Below are positions 44,793 through 55,742 of a DNA stretch of 64,000 bases, piece after piece. Location: assembly GCA_947034885.2 (NCBI GenBank), contig OX344751.2, forward strand, positions 44,731,082-44,795,081, given 5' to 3'. The notes below the pieces were generated by a model. The model ran no database searches, was not told the origin of the DNA, and saw nothing but the letters and a program-made list of their open reading frames with translations. The stretch's first letter is position 1, and each line of letters begins with the position of its first letter. The stretch is from Thuidium tamariscinum. Its lineage: Eukaryota > Streptophyta > Bryopsida > Hypnales > Thuidiaceae. Position numbers and translations under genes: made by a program.

Positions 44793-47700
44793 TCACTTGG
44801 ATCTCTTACGGGTTGCAAGGGAAGCCTCTATACTTTCCGCTCTACTAAGAAACCTTGCAGCTTGCTCCTCCGCTGACTTGTTACTTTCACTTGAGCCCTT
44901 ATCTTTATTCCTCACAAGCAACGCTGCTAGATGATGCAGACAGGATACATGCTCTCTCTGCAGCTCAGGGACTTCAATGAGTTCCTGTGATATTCCAGGA
45001 GGCTGCAGTGGGAAACTGTCAGAATAGTTTGTCATTTCTTGACAAATGCAACACCAGCAATACAGAGAGTCGTGAAATTACTTCAAAAAACCAGAGGGAA
45101 AACACTGCTTCTACAAATGCACAGACCCCATAACATTGGGCTCTTCACACCTTGGGACTATCTGTTTTTCAGGGCAGAATAAGTATTTCCAAACTTCAAT
45201 GATCCTCTATCACTTACTTTGTTCAACTAATATGTTGAGTTCAACATTTGAAAGAAAAATTCTAGACTCATAAGTTATCATGGTTCCTATGGTGGCAGTC
45301 ACGGAGTACATGCCACAAATTCTAAAGTGGCAGAATTATTGACTTTCACATTAGTTTCGTAATCTGTTTTGTCTCTCGTGCTACAATGGAAAGGGTGCAA
45401 ATCCAACACTACCCACGGATGTTGTGTCAGGCATCTGTGTAACCGAGAGAATAGCGCGTCTATGTGAAGACAATATCTATACCTTAAGATAGGTAGTTTG
45501 TTTTGTTTGTTTTGTTTGTCACGTTGAGATCTCCCGACCCGTGCATCCCCCGGCGGCGTGCTTGAGAAGCTCTCGGAGAGGAGGGGTGCACGGGCTTGGT
45601 TTCGTGGCATTCCGACTTACAACGAGAAAGTTATTGAGTTTCAAAGTTTTAATGCATTCTAAAATTAGCAAATGACTTTTACTTTAGTTCTGACTGTGGC
45701 ATCGGCACAGGGCCCACTAGTTACCACGATGCTAATTTTCATTATCCATAAAAGAATATCGGGCGGAGTCCACAGAAATTGTTAACATCAGAAACCAACA
45801 GAAGCTTGAAGCAAAAACTGAGGCTCAAGCGATGTACCTTGTCAAGTAGTGCCAAGCAATGACGTAAAACACGTTCTGCCTCTCGGGTCTCTTCCTTGGC
45901 AGTCTTCGCATACGAAACAATGTCGCTATCATGTTAAAAAATTGATCACTGAGGTGAAAAAAGAAACTACTGGCCAAGAGGAAAACCTTGTTAAGCATTT
46001 AGAAAATATTGGTAGGACAACACGAAGCTTATAAAGAAGACCCTGACTGCAGTGGGGAATTCAAATTTATCCAGAACGTTTTGAGATGGCAGTGTCAAGG
46101 CGATTCTGTAATTTCAAATGATATGAAGGAAAACAGAGTTTTACCGCAGGTGAATCAGCCAAATCAGCTTGATGCATGACCACAACACTTAGAGCATTCA
46201 ACGCTCGTACCTGTAACCAGCACCAGAAGTAATATTGTCATAGACAAGCCCGTAGGTAATAATTCTTCGAGCACTAGGGGAAATCAGATATTAAATGGAA
46301 GCAGAATGGAAGCAGACTGGCTGAAAAAAAAGGCACCGACGATAAAGTTAATAATCCCTAAAACCGACACTTTAAACACCGAGTATAGTACCTATTATTA
46401 GACTGACCACATTATTATCGATTCTTGTTATCAATTGCAAGGGGATTCTGACGCACCAAAGCACGCCCTGCTTGGATACTGTGTGCAGCAGATATAAAGG
46501 TTCAAGTTTTATCGGTACATGGCCTAAAACAGATACGAGTTCTGTTGCTGAAGTGTTGAACATCTTCAACATCAATATGTACTCATCATGCAAAAATATA
46601 GGGTATCACATCCAAGTACGTGTTGTAATTAAGTACCTCTAACTCACAGCAACTGACACTTCTGAACAGAACAAGGTACGCTGATACAAATTAAACCAGA
46701 CGACATCAATGAAGAAAGGCTGTAGTGTTTGACAAAAGACACGGATCAAAGAGGACCCCGAAAGCTTACAAGGGCCAGGAGAGGTGGAACAAGAGTATTG
46801 AGAGCTTTAGCGCCTAAACTGGCCTCACTGCCTATCATTGCCGACGCAGCTCGATCTGCAGCTGCAACTCCCCCCAATGCTTCTTCCCATCGTTGCTCTG
46901 CAATCCTGCCACAAGCGATATCAATAATATTGATCAACCCGGATTGAGGATTAGCAACAATCATCAAGTTCCTAAAGAACAATGGCATCACAAACAAAAC
47001 ACTCTTGAAAATCTGCATGTACACCCGGAGTCAGTGAACTGTGAGGCAAGAAAAAAATTCAGATTCTAGAACCATCTTGGACTGATATTATGTTTACAAA
47101 GGCGGGTGTGGTTCACACTGGGATTATTTACTTCCTTCCATCCAATCCTAAGTTGGCATGGGCTCATCTGACATTACTTGCATGCCTGGCAATGGAAGAA
47201 ATTCCTTCAAAAGTGGGCTATTCCTTCAATATTTTAACGCTCTAGATTCTTATGATAGGGTGCAAGCGGTATACTACTCTAGAATGATATGATGAAAGAG
47301 AGATCAAGTAAGAGAGATTCGATGTACTTTCAAGCTGACAGTCTCCATACCTTATCGCTTGACGGAGCATGTCTTCGGCCCTGTCATAAGCCGTCCGAAC
47401 CTGTTCCAATGTACCACTTTTGTCTGACGCCATTTCATCAGCCTGCTGTGTTGTGACCACTGCTAATTTAAATAACGTCGATCCTACCTGGGCAACACGT
47501 GGAGCAATACTACCATGTGAGAAAACGAAAGGAAATTTAAGGTAACTAGATATGCTGAAATAGGAACGGAAAAATGGATGTTACTAAAGACGGGTTTAGT
47601 AGTAGGCGTCAGACCTCCAAAATAGTCAAGATCTTCAACTTTCTGGTGAAGTAAACTAATACATCTAAACTTGTATAATCAATACCTGAATGTGTGTCGA

Positions 47701-50700
47701 TGACAGAGCCTTCTGTCGAACTCGAAGACATCTGAAAATCGCCTTCACAAATAAGTCAAAACAGTAGAATCCAGAATCGGCATATCAAGTTCTAACCTGA
47801 ACCTATAATTTAATTGAAACGGACTTTAAAATCCAGTACTTGATCCTAGGTTTTGTTTTCTAGAGTCAACGACCTCTTAAAAATGAGTGTGAGGCAGACT
47901 TAATTTGATAGGAAAACCAACCAACCTCAGAAAGAGCTCTTCCGCTTCATCCAGCTTCCGCGAAGCTTGCAGGGTAGTAGCCAAATTATCAGCTGCAGTA
48001 ATCGTGCTGAGACTTTCAGGACCCTGTAATCACACAAATCTAATAAGTCATGAAGTCCAAGGTGAAAAAAAAAAAAGAGTTTAGAATCATGCACAGGAAC
48101 AAAACCATTACGAACCACCACCGATCATAAAAACACGACTAAACGACTCCTATGAGATCCTGGATAGAGGAAAATTTTATTCTTTACGACAACGGTGATT
48201 CATGGAAACATAAACATCCTTCGTGCAAGCGCATTCAAGAAGTTGGTAAAGCTAATCCTAATAAAAATATTTCACCACAAAACAGACTTCAGGATAAGCT
48301 TGAATACAGCTACTCTCTGAAACAGCTACTACTAACATGGCAGCTATGAAACATATACCAGCAGAAGTTCTAAAATGTGCAGAATCTTCCGCTGAAAATT
48401 TTCGGCCTCTTGTAATTTTCCGGAGTGCACCAATATCTGCATTTACCAAAAATAAAGTCTAATCAATCAGACACCTCAATAGAAAATCCCATGACATAAC
48501 TCTTAACTACCACATTGCCAGACATGCTCAGAAAATCACGATGAAGAGGTAAAATTACTAACTTTGAGAGTTAGCTAAGCACAAATCCAAAAATTGCTAC
48601 ACTACAACAAAAATTACTAAAAATATGCACCTTGGCACTAAAAAAAGTATACCACGGTATATTAGCCCCCTAGATAAGCATCCACTCTCTCCACCAACCC
48701 TTTCACGACTCTTTCACAACCAAGGAACAAGAAGGGGACAAAGGACACACTTTATTCAAATTTCATCAAATATAAGAAATTCGTGTACCTCTGCAAGGCG
48801 GCTCATGCGTCGCACAGCTTGTTGCGAGTGGCCAACTCCGCCCTCCTGAAATTTACCCACGACTTGATGAATATTTGAGACATGAAAATAAGAGCACTCA
48901 TAAACTTTAAAAATGGCTGTTCCGAGACCAAGTTGCTCCTCACATTGAGTCAAATCTACGCAAAAATCTCCTCGACTTCGCATTCAAGACAGAGATATAA
49001 CTTCATTACATGGTCTCCAGTACGGGTTGTGAGGTGCACACCTCAAGTATTCTGAGTGAATCGCGAATAAGATACTCTGCATCACCAGACTTGCCCTGGA
49101 GCCGTAGTACCTGCAGCAGTCACTTGCAAACATAAACGTCATCATGTACATGACGTTGCAAGTGAATCGAGGGAAGGACTTTCTGAGATTTTTATGATCA
49201 ATAAAGAGCAGAGTAATCAAACTCTTTTAATGATCAATATTGGTCACAGTAGGAATAGGTCAACTTATACTCTTAAGGACGCTGTTCGATATGAAGTGCT
49301 AGGAAATGCTCGTAGGTAGTCCAAAATGATCCAAAGCCAGGAAAACATTACTTAAATAGAGGAATCAGTCACTAAAAGGAACAAAAGCAGATGCAAGCGG
49401 TAATACAAACCTCTGCCAAATGAAACATCGTGTTGGCGTACTCTGGGTGATTGGGACCCAGCTTCCTCTCCTTAAGCTGATGACAACCGCACAAAATTTA
49501 AACACGTTGCATACATAGATAAGCTCAAACGCACATCCAAGAATATCGCATACAAAAATATCACTTACATCACAAGCTTATCAAGTTCATTAGGATGATA
49601 TGGCTGACCAAAATGAGAGTACAAGAAAAGAATCCAAGCACACATCATCACGCCATCCAACATATCATCCAGGGTGAACTCCGTTGGAGAGTAACGGAGT
49701 AGTAAACACAATAAAACAGTCACAGCTTGAAAAGAACCGCACCTTCAATGACCGCTGAAGTTATTAAGATTCGTCGAATCATGTTCCAAAACCCAAACCT
49801 CCACCACTGTCAAATAAAGAAAGACAAATCCACTGTCTAAAAGGTTTGCGAACTTATCCGATACCCTATACCCGTCAGCAAGTAATGGGACGATGAAGCC
49901 CTTATCAGCTAAATCATTATAAGTTATTTTCAACGGCTACCAAGCCTGGAAATGCAAAATCGAAGAATAATCCTAAGAAATAAATCCCAGACAACCTAGG
50001 ATATCTCCATCACGTGATTAAACAGATAAAGATTACGACTCGCAATCCAACGTCTCTAACCACACTCACTAACGACAAATGTGTGTTCAACTTACCTCAT
50101 AGCAAACCCGAGCTTCCTCATATTTGTGTTGCTGCAAGTACGTGCCAGCAAGGTTGTGCAACGCAAAGCCGACACTGTAAAACGGAACCCAGTCAGCAAC
50201 CACCCATTTGGCCGTCAATTTCTCACTGACTTCAACCATGGATAAAACGTTCACCATCAGCAGCCCTTGCGCATGCGACAACTGCCTAGAAAAACTTCTT
50301 TGACAAGCAATAACTGACGATACAGCATTCGGTAAAAAATAGGAGGACAAACACCAGCATACCTTTCATGCAAAGGACCCAAAGCTTGCTCCAGCCTCTG
50401 CACTGACTCTAAAAAGAGAGGCTCAGCCTTTGCATACTCCCTTCTCATGCGGTATAGCTCAGCCTGGTGGGAAATGGATCAACACATCAATCGATATCGG
50501 AAGATTGCTCCAGCCATAGACATGATGCACAAAAAAGAAAAAAGGATCCAGCAATCAAGAAATGATATTTACAGGAGGCTGCGTTTGGATATTAGTTAGC
50601 AAGATATGCAACCAAACCTCAAGTAAATCTGCTACCAAAAGCAAGGATGAAGATAGTCCTCATTCGACACCATGGTGACTCAGAAGACAACAAGTTTGTA

Positions 50701-52855
50701 CGATTTTCGATGTAAAAGAGGCATTATTGTCCATCCTAAATCTTGCAAAATCCATCCCTTCTAATTGAATGTCATACCAAGTTGTTGCAACTAGACGCAA
50801 CATGAGGATCGTGCTCTCCAAAGCCTTTCTTAGCTTCTTCTAATGCTCTTTCAAAATACTTCTCAGCCTCGTCAAGACGACCCTAAGAAACAAACCAAAA
50901 AAGTGAGTCTTGGCGCACAATTCGTCATGCATTACATTCCCACACACATCCATGATAGGTTTGAACCTCGGCTTGAATCAAGTGAAATCCTGAACAGATT
51001 CTTATGTAAGAACTGATAGTTGATGACATGTGAACATGTCCCTTTCCCAAAAGAATCACTTGGTCTCCCAAACACAGGAAACAGGAAGCTGAAACTGCAG
51101 CCATGATGGTATCGCTAAACTTTCTAGTTGAATGACGACAGGCTAAGTCGAGGTAGAGGATACTATTAGAGTCACTTGAATCAATATGTAGGAGTGTGAG
51201 ATTCGTTAGAATACTAAAGAACTGCGGAGAGAGCACTTCGGATTTCGGATACAAGAGCCAAACCTATTTCAGATAATTTTTTGATCGCTTCTATGAATTT
51301 CTTAAGCAATTTCAAGGATAGAGGACTTGCAGTTTGAAACAGGGACCGGAAAAGAAGATGGATTCAGGTCCCTAACGATTCTAGTATCCACCACCTTAGC
51401 TAGATTCACATTGCAGAAGGCAGGAGGCTCTGACCTGAGAGAAAAGGTCACGGCCCATGTCCGTGTAGATCCGCCATCTTGCAGTATGAGAATTGGAAGC
51501 AATCTCACCGGATTCGGGGGACTGTAAACTATCTTCCACAAGTTGAACCTCTTGTTGCACACTCTCTGCAGTCGATGATCGTGCACTTAATTCCTCAGAC
51601 AAACTAATGTGCATGCCACCCCATGTAAGAACTCCTGCGTCCAATTCAGAAGGCAGCAGTGAGAATTCCGCATTCTCACACTTTTCCATGTCAAGATTGG
51701 TCACTAGGGAGAGAGGACATCAATATTGTTATGAAACTCGTTCCTAACTGCAACTCATTTTATCATGCATTCGATTCAACTTACTGGCAAGTAGTCTAAG
51801 CATAACTAGGCTAAATACTCATCTTTCAATGACAAATTGGATGGTCTGCTGTTACTTCCGGTAGACTACAACCTCCAAACCTGATATTTCGTAAGAAATT
51901 CATACACTGTGATAAAAAATGGATTTCAATCAATATGGCTCTTGTACTCAAACCGATCTCTTGAGACACCTCTATAGTGATCTCCCAAAAATCACACTCC
52001 TACGTATTGGTTTAAATACTTCAATTCACGCAATTAGAATGCTCTGCATAATTTCAACATGGACCACTAGCTTACAATTCTCTGAAGCAGGAATTCAACA
52101 TTACTCCTCATGGACAGAGATACTCAAATGGACAAAAGAGACTCAAAAAGTAACTTATCAAAACCATTTCTGGCTCACCTGAAATTAAATAAGCCCATAG
52201 TCTTCCAAGAGGTGACTGCCTAAAAACCACATCACTTGAGGTGCCAATTCCAGCAAAGTTTGTGCCGATCCCTGCACAACCAGATTTCCTTCAAACCAAA
52301 ACCCCGCAGAAAGGCAGGAAAACAAACCTTTTCGAAACCCTAATTTCTGATCAAAACGTCTACAGAATCAAATTTTCACCACAATAATTTGAATCAAGAA
52401 TTCTAAGCATGGTAAAGCACCAAAATCCTCTGTTACTACAAACGTTCTCGCCGTCATCAAAACTGGCTAAGAACACGGATGGAATTTCTTCAAACTTGCT
52501 GTGGAAGACTTTAAATAGATAGAGAACTCGGCATTGAAGAAAACACGACGGCGTACCAATTACAGATTTATTGTAGAGAATTCTAGAGATCTCCCCTCTC
52601 CATCGCAGACATACAAAATTCGATTGACAGTCAGCTTGCGCAATGCCAGGGACCGAGGATTGAACCTGGCTGAATTGGAGATGGCGGAGCTTCTCGTGAG
52701 CCCTGCTTAGCTGCGGCAAGGTGTCGTCTCCACTGACAAGAAATGGCCAATCTGCTTGACAGTCGCGTCCCCATCGCTCCCAATTTGGCCACAATCTGGT
52801 GCGCGAAAACACAAGCTCGCAGACTCGATTGTGGAGTAAAAGCAGATCGAATCAT
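44793..52855 (-). CDS. TPR protein of the kinesin-light-chain-like type, 18 exons
   Basis: Exons from 5' to 3' on the minus strand: 52666-52855, 52179-52271, 51435-51703, 50778-50882, 50363-50463, 50096-50174, 49743-49754, 49411-49476, 49042-49110, 48789-48845, 48359-48436, 47926-48023, 47686-47731, 47351-47487, 46770-46905, 46145-46210, 45838-45903, 44793-45002. All introns are GT-AG, phases agree and the sum is 625 codons plus TGA. Residues 1-50 (MIRSAFTPQS start, Arg/Ser/Ala-rich, no acidic residues) look like an organelle transit peptide. TPR motifs run from about 185 to 510: EAEKYFERALEEAKKGFGEH, YAKAEPLFLESV, LAGTYLQQHKYEEARVCYER, LGPNHPEYANTMFHLAEV, LQEAENFQRKIL, LDEAEELFLRCLRVRQKAL. 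TPRs are protein-binding scaffolds; the partner is unknown. The tail is basic (ATRKRSK). The acceptor of exon 17 (AAG before 45903) is weak and the least certain junction. Confidence 0.85.
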
Positions 52856-52860
52856 TTTTC

Positions 52861-52926
52861 ATTCTTCATTTTTCTTTTTTTTCTTTTCTTTTTCTTTTTC
52901 TTTATTTCTTAGGGTTTAGGGTTAAG
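52861..52926 (-). promoter_or_regulatory. Pyrimidine tract and telo-box upstream of the TPR gene
   Basis: A long CTTTT tract (plus strand) is followed by TTAGGGTTTAGGGTTAA at about 52909-52925. On the gene's strand this reads AACCCTAAACCCTAA, the telo-box found in promoters and 5' ends of plant housekeeping genes, 55-70 bp before the ATG. It is also two copies of the plant telomere unit. Confidence 0.5.
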
Positions 52927-54800
52927 AGCCTTCGACGGAGCATCGGTGTGAAGTGTGAACTGCCAACTGACAGGCACCCTCGAGACTAACGACACTGAAT
53001 TATCGTATTAAGTCATAATCTCATGAGGGTGAATAATTAGTGAGTCACTTCCTGTGCAGTGTTATGATTTATGACATAAAAAATGATTTTGTTTTAGAAA
53101 TTACACTGTGATCTTTCATTATGCACATATTTGAAATAGTGTGACTTCGGCAAATTAGTGTAGAAAACCACTTAGTGGTCTTTGCAATTTTGATAAATTG
53201 GATGAATGATTTTGACTGTACCAGACTACCAGCAACAAGTTGATGTTGTGAGAACAAGCGTAAATTTTTGGATTTTTACATGTCACAAATCTGGCAATCA
53301 ACTGTAGGATGAAAAATCCTATTTTTGTTATTTTTAACTCTATCAATCCCTATTGATCCATTTGGGTTATGTAATCGAGAATAACAAGAAAGATTTGGCA
53401 ATTTGTAGGCTTGAGCTTGGATGGATTGAGCTAATTAAACATTCCTCCAGAAATCCTCTAATTTCTTATAGCTTGTCAGTCTCCCATTGAAGAGATCGAT
53501 TTTTAGCGACATAGGCTGCGTACAAAATATATGCTGAAATGACATCCGACCTTTGGACAAGAAAAATTCGTTTCACGAATTCACGGTCGTAGGCTGATAG
53601 GTATATATTACCTGTGACCGTGTGAGAAGGGTGCTTCCCAGCTTCAGACCGAAGCACTGACGAAGACCAACTTTTTTCCCTTAGATTGACCATGAAAAAG
53701 TCATATGTGAAGTGAAATGTTGTTGACCATGAAAAAGTCATATGCATAATGTACAATTTCGCTCAAACAATTTCACTTGAAATTCTATACTCTATTCATA
53801 TTTCATTCTATCCATGCGCACTACAGAGCTTTGAAATCCTCTCAAAAATTGGAGAACGCCCACATCACCCAGATTTACTTAAGAAAGGTCATTCTACTGT
53901 AGAAACCACCCACAAACTAGACATGGACATGGGTTACGTACAAGCTCTAGCTAGCTATACTCGAAGCTAGCGGCTCACAAGCAAGCCAGCATACTAAACA
54001 TGCGAGAATGAGCCAGCATACTAAACTTGCAAGCTTGGATTCAACAAGCATATCATTTGGAAACTATCGAATACGGGAACCTCAGAAATTAGTCACGCAG
54101 TCAGTTCATGCAACAACCATGGTGGTGGAATTGGAACTCCCCGTAAATTGAAACCGAAGTTTACCAAGAGGTTGGTGAGCAGAGGGAAATGCCTATTGCT
54201 GAATCAGAAAACATAGACTTACGTACATTATTTCTAAGCACAAAATCTGACTGTATCCGGCCTTAGTTTGCTCCCAACTACAATGAGTCTTGGATGCATG
54301 AGCGCTGAGGTGCACTTGTGCGAGGTAAGCTAGTTATCATCCTTGATGTATGTAGAAGCGGCCACCCCTTGGTAATAGCAAGTGCGGGACTCGGATCAAT
54401 CTTTTCACTGGCTGCCTGTGATAATCATGAGGAGCTTCCCCGCATGGTTCCACAATCTCCAGAGACTGCCACCACAACATACGAAGAAGATAATTATAAG
54501 AGCACTTCACAGGTCACTTCGCAGGTCTCAAATAGAGCCGCATGCAATTGATGTGATCCAAGAGATGCATTGAAAATTGACCAACAATACGATCATAACA
54601 GAGAGATTGATTCACAAATCTGAATGCATGCATTTTCTTGCATTGGAGGCTGGTTTCAACATATGATCGGCCAAAGAACAAGGAAGCATGCATCTAAGAC
54701 CGGATCTAAATAATCCCCATTCAAGGCTATCCCAGGGTTTGCAGCAGGCGATGTTAATTACGAAAGTGTATTCTGCAATTACTTCAAGAGAGATGCATGA
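52927..54800. other. Intergenic DNA with short direct repeats, no gene seen
   Basis: TTGACCATGAAAAAGTCATA occurs twice (about 53686 and 53723). GCCAGCATACTAAAC occurs twice (53984 and 54012). G+C is moderate, so regulatory or exonic sequence of a gene near 55 kb could be hidden here, but I found no exon chain. Confidence 0.4.
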
Positions 54801-54808
54801 GGACACAG

Positions 54809-55015
54809 TTAACTACTGCGTGCGTACCATCCACAATCAGAATCAAAGAGGAGATTTGAGGGAGCAGCAGCAGCAGCCGGGGGTTCCAGAAAGAGGCCGA
54901 GGGCGAGCACTTCCTGTGGATGCAGTTGGAATTGCGGATGAATGCCAGGGGGGCAGTCGGCTCCAACAACTCCAAGGGTAGCACCTCCTGGAACGGGATC
55001 AAAAACGAGAGCCAT
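54809..55015 (-). CDS. Possible first exon of an unrecognised gene
   Basis: On the minus strand an ATG in a good context (ATCGATGGC) opens a 68-codon frame starting MALVFDPVPGGATLGVVGAD. It is rich in Pro, Gly, Leu and Ala, then runs into AAAAAPSNLLFDSDCG. Upstream there is a CT-rich leader (CTGTCTCTCTCTTGCGCTCC, about 55110-55129), typical of a plant 5' UTR. A possible donor (GATG-GTACGC) lies near the end. No downstream exon was found and I do not recognise the protein, so this is tentative. Confidence 0.22.
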   Translation of the reverse strand: MALVFDPVPGGATLGVVGADCPPGIHPQFQLHPQEVLALGLFLEPPAAAAAPSNLLFDSDCGWYARSS

Positions 55016-55019
55016 CGAT

Positions 55020-55490
55020 AACGATGTCGATCGAGATCCAGGAAATTATCTTCGGGTCGATCCGCGATCAGAGAAGCGCGCGGCTGCAGGTCTGATCTGA
55101 GACAGGCAGGAGCGCAAGAGAGAGACAGAGCAGCTGATCTGAACAACTGAAGATAGTGAATTTCCAGGTCGAGCAGTAGTGTGTTAAGTTAGTGGACCTT
55201 CGGTGGGACGTACGTGAGAATCGTACAGGGAGAATCGAATTCCCACTCGCAACGACTTTTCCGCTAATGTGCGCAAATGCACTCGTTCCGCAGTATTGTC
55301 TAGTAAAGGTCTCTAATGTTCCGCCAACCTGTACTGGATGCATTCTACGTACAATATCAGTCAAGACTCGAGAACGACCAAAAGCACTATTTCAGGGTCG
55401 GTACTCGAGTGCCCTCAATTGAAGAGGGCTACTGCTCCAGAGAAGGTGGAAAAGCTGTTTGTGCTGGGAATTTTGCGAGTCGCAATCTCT
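55020..55490. other. G+C-rich region, unassigned
   Basis: Overlapping frames exist on the plus strand (55192-55422, 55316-55735, 55338-55742), none with a recognisable domain. It could be the upstream region of the exon at 54809-55015. A tRNA-like T-arm at about 55230 was judged accidental. Confidence 0.35.
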
Positions 55491-55494
55491 CAGA

Positions 55495-55700
55495 CAGTTT
55501 TACGGCTTTCACGGAATCACGGCTTTCACGTTACCCCCCAGGCCAGCACATCCGATCAAGCTACTCCGATCAACGAACAGAACCTCGACTACAGTGCCGT
55601 GAAAGCCGTGGAAGTCGGGAGGATCAGTCGGAAGTCGGAAGTCGGAAGCCGGAAGCCGTGGAAGTCGGAAGTCCGTCTGATTTGCGTGCCCTTGAGTTGC
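55495..55700. repeat. Short tandem and inverted repeats
   Basis: GGCTTTCACG occurs twice in a row (about 55502 and 55519) and inverted as CCGTGAAAGCC at 55597. After this comes a run of GGAAGTC/GGAAGCC heptamers between about 55610 and 55672, interspersed with CCGTGGAAGTC. Replication slippage is the likely origin. Confidence 0.5.
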
Positions 55701-55742
55701 TTCCACGGAAATTTCGTATTAATGGCGGTAAGTAATCGATAG

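Noticed and set aside
45299..45610. 103-codon minus-strand frame
   Set aside because: It sits inside the last intron of the TPR gene, between exons with matching phases, and shows no domain.
52655..52690. Box-B-like GGTTCAATCC on the minus strand
   Set aside because: It spans the exon 1 donor of the TPR gene and no cloverleaf can be drawn around it.
55215..55260. tRNA-like T-arm (GGGAG, loop, TTCCC)
   Set aside because: The loop lacks the TTCRA core and no acceptor or D-arm pairs with it.
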